Shown: in pieces, positions 35,761-46,004 of the stretch | How positions within the stretch are numbered: the stretch's first letter is position 1 | Layout of the letters: each line of letters begins with the position of its first letter | DNA from: Hymenopus coronatus | Taxonomy: Eukaryota > Arthropoda > Insecta > Mantodea > Hymenopodidae | Assembly: GCA_030762935.1 (NCBI GenBank) | Contig: CM060892.1 | Location: forward strand, 90,137,827-90,201,826 | Direction: 5' to 3' | Length of the DNA stretch: 64,000 bases | Notes under the pieces: model-generated | Database searches by the model: none | What the model was told of the DNA's origin: nothing | What the model saw: the letters and a program-made list of their open reading frames with translations, nothing else | Program-made: the position numbers and the translations under genes

Positions 35761-36785
35761 AATTTACGAGTAATTAATGATTATGATAATATCACTCCTT
35801 GTGTTTAGTAACACAATACATTATAATAGAAGTAGTAGAAATATGAACTTATTTACATGCTATAATACTGTTTTTCAAAATGATTCCGATTCATGATTGT
35901 GGTATTCTGAAAGCGTTTACAGCAAATAACCTATATCGGGACTTTTCGTTTCCACTACCAATAAAGACAGTGTATTCTGGCAGCAACTGGCATCTGTAGA
36001 ATACATGCCGTTAAATTATAAATATTCTGACACAATACAACTTTGCATTTGCCACTGCATCCGAATTTCCCATCCACCGATATATTGTATACATTATTTT
36101 TTATATATTTTTATTTCCTTCTATTTATGGTTATTGCAAGTTGTAAATTTTATTTTGCTTTAATTAGTGGCCTTCATTGGTATTTATTAATGATCCTGAG
36201 TATTCCTACTAGCAATTGATCAAATCATCAGTTGCATCGATACATTTTTTGAAGAGAGTCACCTACAGTGTTCATATATCAGGTCCAATCCAACATTTCG
36301 TCCCACACAATAATTCTCACGTCCTAATTTGTAGAAACAGGAAACTATATATAAAATTTCTTTGATATACAAGCATTAAATCCTATGATTATTTGCAAGA
36401 CTATTTCTTACCCATTTCTGGTTCCATATTCCAATTCAATAACTAACACACTATTTGCAAGTCATGTTCTTACGTGTAGGTATACCCTGAGAGGATGTTT
36501 CCTCACATGTTTCTGTTGTCGAAGGCAATTTGGGATTATATGGAAAAAAATAACTATTGGGCTTTATTTAAATTGGCAAATCGACTCATTCCATATACGA
36601 GAATAAAGCTATCCCTATATCTCAGTTGTTTAGATTCACTCATTCTATGTTTTGAAGATACAACTAATATTTGTGAAATTTGCAACACATGAAAGAATTC
36701 CCAGAATATATTCAAACTCGGTGGGTATGTAGAAGAGTGTGCAAGCAGTGGTTAGGTTGTAGAGAGAGGGGTACACATATGTCGA
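35761..36785. other. No recognisable feature
   Basis: AT-rich with short chance frames (36385-36692). Confidence 0.45.
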
Positions 36786-36879
36786 GGAGATCTTTCTAGT
36801 GTTTTTCCGACAAGGTCACTGTTGCTGCAAGTTTTGTCAGTGCATAGCGGTCGAAGGTGGAAAAATTAAACTGAATGCC

Positions 36880-37795
36880 AGTATGCCTCGTCGACGTCAA
36901 AGGGAGCAGAGTTTTTACGGGGCAGAATTAACGGTCTCCGAGAAGCGGGTTTGTCCTACCGTGACATTTCGCTCATACAGGGAGGGCATGCTGCTACGAC
37001 AGTGATGCATGTGTTGAAGCAGCAGAGTGAAGAAGGTCGTGCGCAGCGAAGAGCGAGTATTGGACCACTTAAGATGACCACAGAACGTGATGACCGCCAT
37101 CTTGCCTGCATGCCATAATGGACAGCACGGTTTCAACTACAGTGTTGGTTCGATACTAGAGCATTGCAACAAATGTAAATTTGTTTACATCGACGATGCG
37201 GATACGTTTACTTCCGTGGTTCAGAAATCGCAAGCGCCTCCGACTGTGTGGCAGCAAAATGTATATTTTCCAACGAATCCCGCCTCTATCTGCCCTACAG
37301 TGATGGCCACAGACGTTCCGGCGGTACCGTGGTGAGCACCACCTGGCGGCCTGCATTTTTGAGCGGTATAGCGGACAAACGCCGGGTGTGAAGGTTCGGG
37401 ACGCCATTGGTTAGAACAACCGATCTCGCGGCACTTTGAATAGCAACTAGTACTTGAGGGAGATTGTAGAGCCCGAGATACTCGCACTACTTTAGGTATC
37501 TCCACAAGCCACTTGAGCAGGACAATACCCGGTCACATATTGTGAAGAGTGTACAAGCTTTTTTGAAGAGCCATAACCTGCACGTTCGCCTGACATGTCG
37601 TCCATCGAACATGTCTAGGCTGCGGTTGGTCGGCAACTTGTTGTCGCGGTCGTCCAATAGCTCCAGAATTTTTGGGTTCGCATATAAGCTGCTTTGGCGG
37701 AGCTCGCCCATGAACATATGCAGAATCGGTTTGATTCCATACCACAGCGTATAGCAGCTCCAATTGCAGCGTGTGGAGCCTACACCAAATACTGA
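36880..37795 (+). pseudogene. Tc1-like transposase relic
   Basis: A GC-rich block whose plus-strand frames follow a Tc1-family transposase in order. Near 36925-37050 come GRINGLREAGLSYRDISLIQ (homeodomain-like DNA-binding part), GGHAATTVMHVLKQQ and GRAQRRASIGP. At about 37277-37330 NESRLYLPYSDGHRR stands for the first catalytic segment. EQDNTRSHIVKSVQAFLK (37515-37570) holds the second aspartate. SPDMSSIEHV (37584-37613) holds the glutamate of the DDE triad. FDSIPQRIAAPIAACGAYTK (37730-37790) is the usual C-terminus. Frameshifts and stops break it. The spacing of the last two catalytic residues shows lost bases. I could not identify terminal inverted repeats. Confidence 0.8.
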
Positions 37796-37981
37796 ATATT
37801 CAAACTAAAAGACTATGTATAAATTTGAAAAGTTAATCATTTGTTTATAGTCAGGTATAAAATATGTGGTATTAAATTCATTGCATTCATGCGTTTCCTT
37901 CTTGGTATAGGATTTTTCATAAACGGGAGTGCATAGGGGCTCAAATTTCCGTAGGTCATAAAACAATATGTGGTGTTACAA

Positions 37982-38358
37982 TCAGGCGACACTATGTGAA
38001 CAGAGTAGAGCTCTTTCTTCTTTTTTCACTGTGCTGATCAAATAGTGACTCGAATTGGTCTGGTATTTACTGCAAACTACATGTTTTTGTTTCCTGCAGT
38101 AAGAGTCACTAATTAAGATCAAGAAGTCTGTGCTGTAGCCAACAACCAGAACCTTTGGGCAACCAATATATAACATTTTACTACTTCGATATCAGCGTCC
38201 TCTTCAGCAGTAAAACTCCTTCTTACTTTTTCTGATGCCACCGTTTTCAATAGAATAGCTTTGTTTTCTCTGTCGCCTAAGAACGTTTCTTTAAGAGTAA
38301 AACTTTTTGTGTAGGCATCAAACTGAATGTCACATGAGGTTTTCGTAATTGCTGTCTC
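37982..38358 (-). pseudogene. Relic of a PIN/FEN1-like multi-copy insect protein family
   Basis: Two overlapping minus-strand frames together resemble an uncharacterised family common in insect genomes, with a PIN/FEN1-like fold, often near transposons. The upstream frame (38358 to about 38180) reads SCDIQFDAYTKSFTLKETF, then LGDRENKAILLKTVASE, matching the family's FLANxxNKxxLIxxL motif, and TAEEDADIEVVK, matching its EGDADTLIV acidic motif. A shift near 38178 moves the reading to PKVLVVGYSTDFLILI, matching the VVVVxxDTDVLVLL strand-acidic motif, ending in TGA at 37982. Asp-to-Ala or Tyr changes and the frameshift imply decay. Family recognition is from memory. Confidence 0.5.
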
Positions 38359-38359
38359 T

Positions 38360-39060
38360 TAAGTTTCTTATTTGAGTTACACAGTGCCCTATCCACTGGA
38401 GATTCTAAGTGCGTTTGTCATTTATAAAGACACATGGACTAAAGTGCACGGTACGCGACTAACCTAACCACAAAAAAAAATACCTTCCTTGGAGAAAAAA
38501 AAAAAGAGGGTCGATTAGTCAGGTTCGTTTGTGCAATTGTTACATTGCTGTGCCTTTCGGCGACTCTAATAAAACATCATATTATCATCTCTCATAAACT
38601 GTTCCTATAACAATAAATTACTATGGTAGAAAAAGCATTTCAATAAGGTATGTATAATGGTAAAAAACACAGGTTTATATTAGGTAGAAAATACATACAT
38701 GTTTGATACACTCGCTTAACTATATTACTTTTATAGTGCTTTCTTCAAAAATGCGCTAAGACATGCCTTCACCATCACCTCTTCAAAGATGCACCTTTCT
38801 CTACATGACGTCGATTAATAGAGCTGGAATTCCCAGTTCTAAATATTCCTTAGATTTAGTGAAAATATTGAAGAGCACACTATTAAATTAAAACATTAGT
38901 AACGGTTCACCACAAACTCTTTGAACCTGCTTCACCTTTTGGAATTTCTCTGAATCATTATCGTAATGATTCAAAGAAATCGTGTCTTTTATGTGAAAAT
39001 TAAGATTTTCATAAGCTTTTCCCTTCATATCCTCCACCGCTTTGATCCAATCACTGCCAC
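38360..39060. other. No recognisable feature
   Basis: The first 100 bases may hold further decayed N-terminal sequence of the PIN-like relic. The rest is AT-rich with an A run at 38473-38483. Confidence 0.4.
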
Positions 39061-39075
39061 AGTTAACGGATTCAT
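39061..39075. repeat. Target-site duplication, left copy
   Basis: AGTTAACGGATTCAT, identical to 40090-40104. The pair brackets the LINE relic. Confidence 0.85.
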
Positions 39076-40089
39076 TCTTCGTCTTCTTATTCTTCTCTTC
39101 TTCAATATTGGGTTAAGCTACTGCCGATCTCACGCCAATCCAGCATTTCCAAGTCTTCCCACTGACCTCTCGGTTAATACTCAATCATTTGTTTAGATAT
39201 TCTTTCTGGTGTCATTCTTTCTAAACCTTGAAGCCAGTTTTCCCTACATTTCATTAACTTTTCTATAGTGGGTTTAATATTTAGTTCCTTTCTTATGTCT
39301 TTATTTCTAAATCGGTCACCTCTTGTGCATCCTTTAACAGATCTTAGGAAACGCCATTCAGCTGCTTCTAGTTTGCTAAGGTATTTGTGTCTTAGTGTTG
39401 ACGTCTGACTACCATATAGTAAGAAAGGAAATGCTACGACGGAATAAAAAATTAATTGTGTATCTTTTCGCTTTCAGTGTTTCTTTAATAGTGCCACATA
39501 GTACTTTTTTTTATTTATATCTTCATCTGTTTCACAGCTTAAATCACATCCAAGATATCTGCAATACGACAATTGTTCAATAATATTGTTTTCAATAAAA
39601 AAATTTGTCTTTACTAGAAATTTTCCATGGAATGCCATAACTTTAGTTTTTTGACTTGAAATTTTCATACTGACAATTTACTGATATTGCTTATATAAAT
39701 TCCTTTTTGCAGTCTATCTTCATTGTTGTAAATTAAAAGTATATCATCAGAAAATATGTACTCTGCTGTACGTTAATACCAATATGCACTTTAACTTTCT
39801 ATTCCTATAGAATGTTGTCTAAGATATTTATTAAATAAAATTGGCGATAAACTGTATCCCTGTTTAATCCCTTAATTTATTTTAAATTCATCTGTTATCT
39901 TTCCACTTTTTTGTCGTTAGAAGTATATTTATATATTTCCTGTGTAATTCTTGTGTTAAATTTCCTGTTTCGTAGATAATCCTCTGACATTCCATATTCC
40001 AATTTTCAAAATATCTTCCCTACCAAATCGTAAGTCGCTTTTGACAAGCTGAGGTCAGATTCCAGTTGTTCGATCTGGCTGTTGCCATG
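39076..40089 (-). mobile_element. Non-LTR retrotransposon, internally deleted, 1,014 bp
   Basis: On the minus strand the element starts at 40089 with CATGGCAACAGCCAGATCG. It soon encodes EDILKIGIWNVRGLSTKQE (about 39995-39940), the opening of an APE-type endonuclease. After a large internal deletion it jumps to the RT palm: GKITDEFKIN and GIKQGYSLSPILFN (39843-39880), the catalytic box as FSDD (39743-39754, usual YADD), then KISSQKTKVMAFHGKF (about 39640) and IIEQLSYCRYLGCDL. A thumb-like stretch with TQIP..SVGRLGNAG follows. It ends in a GAAGAAGAGAAGAA-type tail at 39076-39105. Identical 15-base flanks mark a retrotransposed insertion. Frameshifts and stops show it is inactive. The clade is not certain (RTE/jockey-like by motif). 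Confidence 0.85.
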
Positions 40090-40104
40090 AGTTAACGGAT
40101 TCAT
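40090..40104. repeat. Target-site duplication, right copy
   Basis: AGTTAACGGATTCAT, see 39061-39075. Confidence 0.85.
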
Positions 40105-40249
40105 CAGAAATATCATCAGATGAGAATGAAATAAAAGGGGCACTGTTCATTCAGCCACAAAGAACAAGGTCTCTCTTTTTTTTATTAAGTCTCTATGTTC
40201 AACATTGTCGGAAGTGGGAGTGAAACAAAAGATTATGTGTTTGTTAAAG

Positions 40250-40435
40250 ACTGTGCCATTGTGCCGGAAGTTCGTCCCGCAGGAGCTATTTTACATGCTA
40301 TTAAATCTAATGACATGGGGCTGTAGCTTTTAAGCACAATTAAAATCCATAGATTTGAGCCCGTGATCTTGGGATCAGAAGGCAGTACCTAACAGCTGAG
40401 CTATCTGAACGAGAGAAAACGGGATCCACGTACCA
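40250..40435 (-). repeat. SINE-D, tRNA-like, reversed
   Basis: The minus strand reads CAGATAGCTCAGCTGTTAGG (A box), then ATCACGGGCTCAAATCTA (B box). The body carries CTCCTGCGGGACGAACTTCC GGCAC, a motif I associate from memory with the 3' part of several arthropod SINEs. Confidence 0.75.
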
Positions 40436-40439
40436 AAAG

Positions 40440-41710
40440 CTCAAGTGTATAAGACAGATTTCAATCTACGTGTTTGCCAACTTCCCATTCCAACACTTAC
40501 ATGTTCGCCTTCATGAAAAGAACTCTATTCACTTTATCAACTTTAAGTTAATCATCATAAATGTCAATAGCATGAAAGAAATAGAAGTATTTCCACTATA
40601 GTGGGTACGTATATTTCCAATCGCCAGAACTTTCTGCAATCCGGCGTGGAAAATAATTATCGGTAAGATATCAAGTCACTCTCCATTGCTGAGAACTCAC
40701 CTGGCACAAGCTAATTTGTAATAATGCACAATTACTACTCGTATATTCTCACCTATCAGACATAAATACGACTCCTCACATTACTCCATGATGGACGGCC
40801 CTTTATTTTATTTATCACAGCAGGACATTTATTTAGCTCTATAATATTATCCCGTGTTATAAATTGCAAAAGTGTCTCCTCACGAAACATAATAAAATAA
40901 ACGAAAGGAATAACCAAAAAAAAATATAGAAAAACATACAAAAACATATAAACATGTTTAAGTTTAGGAGTTTGATAGACGCTCTTGATAATTAGTTTAA
41001 ACTCATGTAAGTATTCACTTGCGTTCAAGGGAATATTTTGGTAGCCAACATTTTTATTTTATTTTAATAAAATTAAGTGGCCTTAATCAGTGATTTAAGC
41101 TATGGAATTAAACTCTTATTAAATTAATTTTAGTGTGTAAAATTTAATTATATATAGAATATTACACTAAAGCCGTTATTTAGATAATGATTTATCTTTG
41201 AATATATTTATAAACATTATTTTTTATTTTTACAATGAAAATATAATGTTTTATTTAAACTTTATTTTATTTGTTTACCGTTTATTATAAAACTTACTAA
41301 TTTAGGTAACATTTTAAGGATTGTGATAAGGAAAAAGTTTTATTTAAATATAGATTCAACTATTATTGCAATTTACTTAAATATTTTTCAGGTTCTAAAT
41401 GATTTACTTTTTCACCTAATATTCGGAAAACCTACGAGTAATATTAAGCCAAAGGAAAATAATATTAACTTAAACAGAAAGTGAGAAGCTAGCCTAAAAT
41501 ATCCACGATAGGCCATAAGTAGTATTCACTATAGATCACAATAATTCATAATATTTATAGTATAAATATAGATCTAGATATTACTTAAAAATCTTTAAAT
41601 GTTATTGAACGATTATTATAGTGCTAATGGAGCTAGTGGTTGCAAGATAGACGGACAGAGGTGTAACAGTGCGCGCTCTTGCTATTGTCTGTCTCCCCTT
41701 GCCTTCTTTT
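40440..41710. other. AT-rich region without features
   Basis: 40990-41640 is the most AT-rich part of the window by eye, with long T/A runs and no frames. No repeat-family landmarks. Confidence 0.5.
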
Positions 41711-41713
41711 TAT

Positions 41714-42512
41714 TACTGTCTCTATACGTACTATGTACATAGTGTATAGAGAAGGTATTGTACTGCACCCAAAATTCGAACCGAGATTTCACCGGAAATA
41801 TATGCATTTTTGGATAAAAGTCCCCGCGCGCGCGCGCGCGCGTGTGTGTCTGTGTCTGGACAGCATTGCTTAAAAATGAAAAGACCGTTGGTCTTGATAT
41901 TTAAGTTTGGTATCATCCAAGAACGCGACACAAAGCTTTTCAGAAAATCCCCCCCACCTCAAACTACTCTTTATATGGCAAAAACTTCGGAAATTTTGAT
42001 TTCCTCAAAAAATGGCTCTAATGATTTTGATTAAAATCTGTTATATTTAAGATATTTACTTGCCAAATAATGTGTATATCTTGAGTTTTCTGGGAATAGC
42101 CTCTAAAGACCTGTTTATTCTGGATGATTTTATTGAATTTTCCATAACAGGTAAACCTTAAGAGATAGACAAAATATTATTAAGGAAAAAACGTAGATCA
42201 CGATAAAATGCACAACTTATGTTACATACATTTTTTCATGGAGTTGATCGTTTTTGAGATATTCCTTGTTATTGATTTCAGCGTTAAAAACACACTTTTC
42301 TCATACAGGAATGTGTCAACTCCTGTCCATACACACAAAAGAACTTCAGTCACATAGCAAACATCTTTTGACTATGAATTTAACCTATGGTACTCCCTTA
42401 TTTCGCTTCTACAAGGAAGCAAGTAATAAAACCATTTCTGCTAATGTTTCTCAATTAGCATGAAGTAAATAGAAGTAGATGTAGAGAATGTCATGTGAAT
42501 GGAACACATCAG
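41714..42512 (+). repeat. Rep-A, full length (799 bp), reference copy for the description
   Basis: Left end ACTGTCTCTATACGTACTAT then GTACATAGTGTATAGAGAAG, a near-palindrome. Next come AATTCGAACCGAGATTTCAC, the CG/TG microsatellite (41824-41850), ACGCGACACAAAGCTTTTC, CACCTCAAACTACTC, GATTTTGATTAAAATC, TTCTGGGAATAGCCTC, GTAAACCTTAAGAGATAG, CACAACTTATGTTACATAC, CAACTCCTGTCCATAC and TTCTGCTAATG. The right end is GAGAATGTCATGTGAATGG AACACATCAG. The palindrome, microsatellite and right end are common to the complete copies on both strands. No protein is encoded in any shared frame. Confidence 0.95.
41824..41849. repeat. CG/TG microsatellite inside Rep-A
   Basis: About nine CG units followed by TG units. 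It occupies the same position as the GT/AC runs in other Rep-A copies. Confidence 0.9.
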
Positions 42513-42527
42513 CCTTTTTTGATAGTT

Positions 42528-42725
42528 TTTAACACTCACTTTTACTACAAATGGTACCGCAGGGGATGACACTGATGAATCATGGAATGAAGATAGAGCA
42601 CCGGTAGAATGCGATGGCAGGGGGAACCGGAGAATCTGGAGAAAAACCGTTCCTGCGCCACTTTGTCCACCACAAATCTCACATGAGGTCGCATGGGATG
42701 GAATCCGGACTGCCTAGGTGAGAAT
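42528..42725 (-). repeat. SINE-E copy 1, reversed
   Basis: Aligns with 60375-60592: GGTACCGCAGGGGATGACAC, TGGAATGAAGATAGAGCACC, CCACCACAAATCTCAC. The minus-strand B box region is decayed. It starts 15 bases after the end of a Rep-A copy. Confidence 0.8.
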
Positions 42726-42729
42726 CGAG

Positions 42730-43375
42730 CGCCTTCATATAAATATTAACCATATACACATACTTATGTAAACATTCGTTTTGCAGCTTCTATTTAATGA
42801 ATTTTGAGAAATTCTAGATGTTAATTCTTAATATTACAAAGAAAGGCGGTAAATATAAAGTTATGATTCCACAAAAATTTTCAAATACATAATAAACATT
42901 TGCATCATTATTACTGATTAACCTTTGCACTGTAACTTTTCTGTACAACATAATCAGACAAATAAAACAAACGTATCATGAGCAACGATGTAAGATAACG
43001 GATATATGAGTGATAATATAAAGGCTTACATTATCCCCTTACAAGCCTAAGGAGCAATTAGCGGGAAATTATGGGGACTTTTGACAAACCCTACCTCTAA
43101 ATAAGTGCTAACGACTGTGCATAATTCACGTGGTAAAATGTTCTGATATTTCTCCGTTTTGGCCTTTGTTAAATGGATATAAAGAAGTTTGTATGGTGTA
43201 CCAGATTTGATGGTAAACACGTTTGCATAAAGGACACAATATAAAAAAAAAGTTCACACATTAGAGGAAACAAGGAAAACATTATAAATGAAATCAGTGA
43301 CCGAACACTGAATGTGTTTTCCTGATGCAAGCTCTTCTAAGAGTAAATTTCATACTCAATATCAGTAACGACATT
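42730..43375. other. No recognisable feature
   Basis: AT-rich; no landmarks. Confidence 0.45.
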
Positions 43376-43379
43376 AAAA

Positions 43380-43870
43380 TACGTTCTGCGGCGGTCACAC
43401 TAAGTCACGTACGGTATAGCTTTTACGTGAAAGCTTGCATACACACATGAGCACTTGCAAATAGTAGCATTGTACAGTTTTCATTGTCACTTCACGTTTT
43501 TGCGATTTAGTGGTACTTTCAAATGCGCGAAGCAGTCAATTTCTTCCACTTCCACTTCTTCGAACATAAGACATCGCAATTTGCTTATAGTAGCAGCCCT
43601 CACTGAAGGTCACAACTGCCGTCACATCCTCACTCGTAGAATGCACTGCATATGTCGATCAGAGACGCACTGACCACGCTCGCTTATATTCTACTAACAA
43701 AGTTTCTGGAAGCTTCGTTAGAGGTGGAAAAGCATTCTAGAATATTTCACTCTTTTGGAATATACCTCGGGGAAAACCGCTCCTTCTTGTCTCTATGCAT
43801 TTCCCCAGCGTCTTGCCAAACAAAACTTGGTCCATAGTTGCGTTACAGTATAATTACGCAAGGAAATCTT
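43380..43870 (-). other. GC-richer island, possibly a decayed DNA transposon or a promoter region
   Basis: The left margin (GCGGTCACACTAAGTCACGT) resembles DNA-transposon ends of the GGxxGTCACAC type, but no inverted partner is seen. The minus strand has a fragment reading SVRAATISKLRCLMFEEVEV (about 43610-43550). I recall similar strings only vaguely from transposon-derived proteins. Plus-strand frames of 72 and 61 codons have no recognised domain. Confidence 0.3.
43683..43750 (-). promoter_or_regulatory. Heat-shock-element-like cluster with TATA-like box
   Basis: Read on the minus strand: a GAAATATTCTAGAATGC block (43733-43749) containing TTCTAGAA, then CGAAGCTTCCAGAAAC (43702-43717), a perfect three-unit GAAnnTTCnnGAA, then AATATAAGCG (43681-43690). 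Order and spacing are like an HSF-responsive promoter. No recognisable transcript or heat-shock protein follows, and a TCAGT at 43669-43673 is too close to the TATA-like box for a normal initiator. Confidence 0.2.
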
Positions 43871-44100
43871 TGGATTCTCGACTCCTGAGGTTAAATGAAT
43901 AAATTAACAAAAAATATTTCGCATTACTAAATACTAGAAAATCACTGGTAAAGAGAAAATATATTTTAGGTTATCTTTATTCTAATCTCTGGGGCATACT
44001 AATGCGTGCATTTAATCGAAAGGAATGGAAGATGCAACATTTCTGCGATAACAAACCGTTACGCCAATACTCTCAAAAAAACAAACTATTAGAAGCTTAC
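43871..44100. other. Probable intron sequence downstream of the EGF exon
   Basis: AT-rich sequence following the donor at 44099-44100 on the minus strand. No further exon is recognised. Confidence 0.4.
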
Positions 44101-44195
44101 CATCGGCATCTCCTGGATCCGGCAACGGGATTTCACATCTTTGTCCAGTGTATCCAGGAGTACAGTTGCACACCACGGCGTCTGAGCCCAGGTAA
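44101..44195 (-). CDS. Internal exon encoding the end of an EGF-like domain
   Basis: The minus strand carries a 95-base exon. A pyrimidine-rich acceptor, TATTTTATTTATTTCCAG, ends at 44196. The exon ends GATG at 44101, before a GTAAGC donor. Reading from its second base gives YLGSDAVV, CNCTPGYTGQRCE, IPLPDPGDAD. CxCxxGYxGxxCE is the last disulfide loop of an EGF-like repeat and fits the EGF signature exactly. EGF repeats occur in secreted and cell-surface proteins of matrix, adhesion or receptor type. The first cysteines must come from an exon at higher coordinates; the exon starts in phase 2 and ends in phase 1. The protein is not identified. No stop occurs in this frame within the exon. It is the best evidence of a host gene in the window, with introns longer than the repeat clusters around it. 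Confidence 0.7.
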
Positions 44196-44199
44196 CTGG

Positions 44200-44394
44200 A
44201 AATAAATAAAATAAGTATCTATGTAATAATTGTTATACTAAAGACTACATACTAATGCCAACGTTTTACTAAATCTGTTACAAAAATAAATAAATTAACC
44301 CAGTCTGTAGAAGCAATAAGGGTTTAAAATGATATATTTTTGGTAGCGTTCAATAAATTATTATTTAATATTCCAATTAATGCTTTAAAATTAT
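44200..44394. other. Probable intron sequence upstream of the EGF exon
   Basis: AT-rich; includes the polypyrimidine tract and acceptor at its lower end on the minus strand. Confidence 0.4.
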
Positions 44395-44978
44395 ATGTAG
44401 AAGAGAAATTAGGGAAAGCATTAGGCTAAAGCGATAATGAAATCCTTTAAAAGTAGTGCTATACGATTGCCAATGAAATTCGCTTCTTTGCATGATCAGG
44501 AGTAAAGCAAAAGTAACACGGAGTACTTCCTGTTTGAGAAAAGTGTATTTTAAAATTGAAACCAATAACAAGGAATATCTCGGAAACGGTTAGCTCCACA
44601 ACAAAAATATAAAGGACATAAATTCTGTGTTTTGACAAAATTTACTTTTTTGTAATACTTTTTTGTCTATCACTTATGGTTTACTGTCTATGAAAAAGTC
44701 ATTCAGAATGAACATGCCTTCAGGATATTCCCAGGAAATCCGATAAAACATTTTATTTGTTATATTAATATTTTTCATACACTGTATTGAATGTACGGAT
44801 GTTTCTGAGAAAAGTAAAATGTTAGAAAACTTTTAAATTTAAAGGATAGTTTGGGATGGGAAATTTTCTTTAAAACTTGGTGTTGCATCCTTGTAAAATA
44901 CCAAACTTAAATACCAAATTTAGTATATAGCGGTCTATTGGTTTTTGAGCTATGCTGTCCAAGACACAGAAGCGCGCG

Positions 44979-45017
<39 letters not shown>

Positions 45018-45238
45018 GTACAGATGCATACACTGAGTTTTTCAAAAATGTCTTTTTTTTTTAATCAAAGCGTATCAAAAGTTTTATTTCCAGCTAAATC
45101 TCTAAATGTAGCAGCTACAATAAATGGAAGGACAAAATGAAATGTAAAGAATCGATTTAAGGTTGCAATCCAATTTTAGTGGAATACACACCTTCTCTAC
45201 CTACTATGTAAATTGTAAACACATACCAGGGAAAGTAA
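44395..45238 (-). repeat. Rep-A, reversed, right end truncated
   Basis: Starts inside AGAAGAGAAATTAGGG and ends ACCAGGGAAAGTAAAA. It keeps most landmarks and the longest microsatellite of any copy. Confidence 0.9.
44972..45016. repeat. GC/AC microsatellite inside Rep-A
   Basis: About seven GC units run into about sixteen AC units, at the fixed Rep-A microsatellite position. Confidence 0.95.
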
Positions 45239-45239
45239 A

Positions 45240-45905
45240 ATATAATTTAAAATACAATAAGTTTGGTGCATTTTTAATCTCGATATGCATTTTGTAGTGT
45301 AATATATTGCATTCTTTTATCTTCAAGTACATGATAAGCAGAGTAAAAATATTTAAAATTCAAACCAATACTAAATATTTTAAATGTTTTTTTAGCGTGA
45401 GAATTTTTATTTGAAAGTCTTCCTTGTTAAACTTAAGTACCCAGTTCACGCTTAACCATGTTTTCTGTAAAATATACAAAATTATAATGGTCCTAGCTCT
45501 AGTGATGTTATTAAAGTTTTGCACATGCCAGAGAGTTCGCACAAGAAGAGGTTGGCTTGTTGTTGTTGTTGTTTTTTTTTTTTTTTTTTTTTTGGTGAAC
45601 ACTGTTATCCTCGACAGGAAAACTTGGGAGATTCACATCTAGGGAATAATTTTCAGGTCAAGTAACACAGAGAGAAGCATCCGCGGCAAGGCCAAAGGCC
45701 TGGCAGGAGACAACGTTTTCCTGTGCCTCAGTGGTTCAGGAAATTGCAGTGGTTTCTTCTACAACTGCGCATAAGTTTTTGTGTGTCTGGGACTGTCAGA
45801 CAACTTCTGTGTAACTAGGACCTCTAGGTCCTAGTCCAGCCTCTCAGCAAACTTTATTACTGTCGGATCCAGGACATCCGTAAAGGTGTCTCTCCTTAGA
45901 ATTGG
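45240..45905. other. Unassigned; contains T-run and GC-richer patch
   Basis: TTG repeats run into a 22-base T run at about 45560-45593. 45650-45890 is GC-richer, with a 9-bp inverted repeat CTAGGACCT / AGGTCCTAG at 45816-45835. No open frame or known family is recognised. Confidence 0.4.
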
Positions 45906-45995
45906 CTTACTTTTTCCACTACGTGTAGAATATGTAGTTTAAGTATTGCAATCCACCAAAAAAATCGACACCGAGATTTCACTGGAATGCAGAAT
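45906..45995 (+). repeat. Rep-A left-end fragment
   Basis: ACTTTTTCCACTACGTGTAG, then TATTGCAATCCACC and GACACCGAGATTTCACTGG. It is followed after about 10 bases by a reversed copy. Confidence 0.75.
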
Positions 45996-46004
45996 TAAAA
46001 ATCT

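Noticed and set aside
44002..44205. Plus-strand 67-codon frame at the EGF locus
   Set aside because: It is the antisense shadow of the minus-strand EGF exon, which has splice sites and a signature motif.
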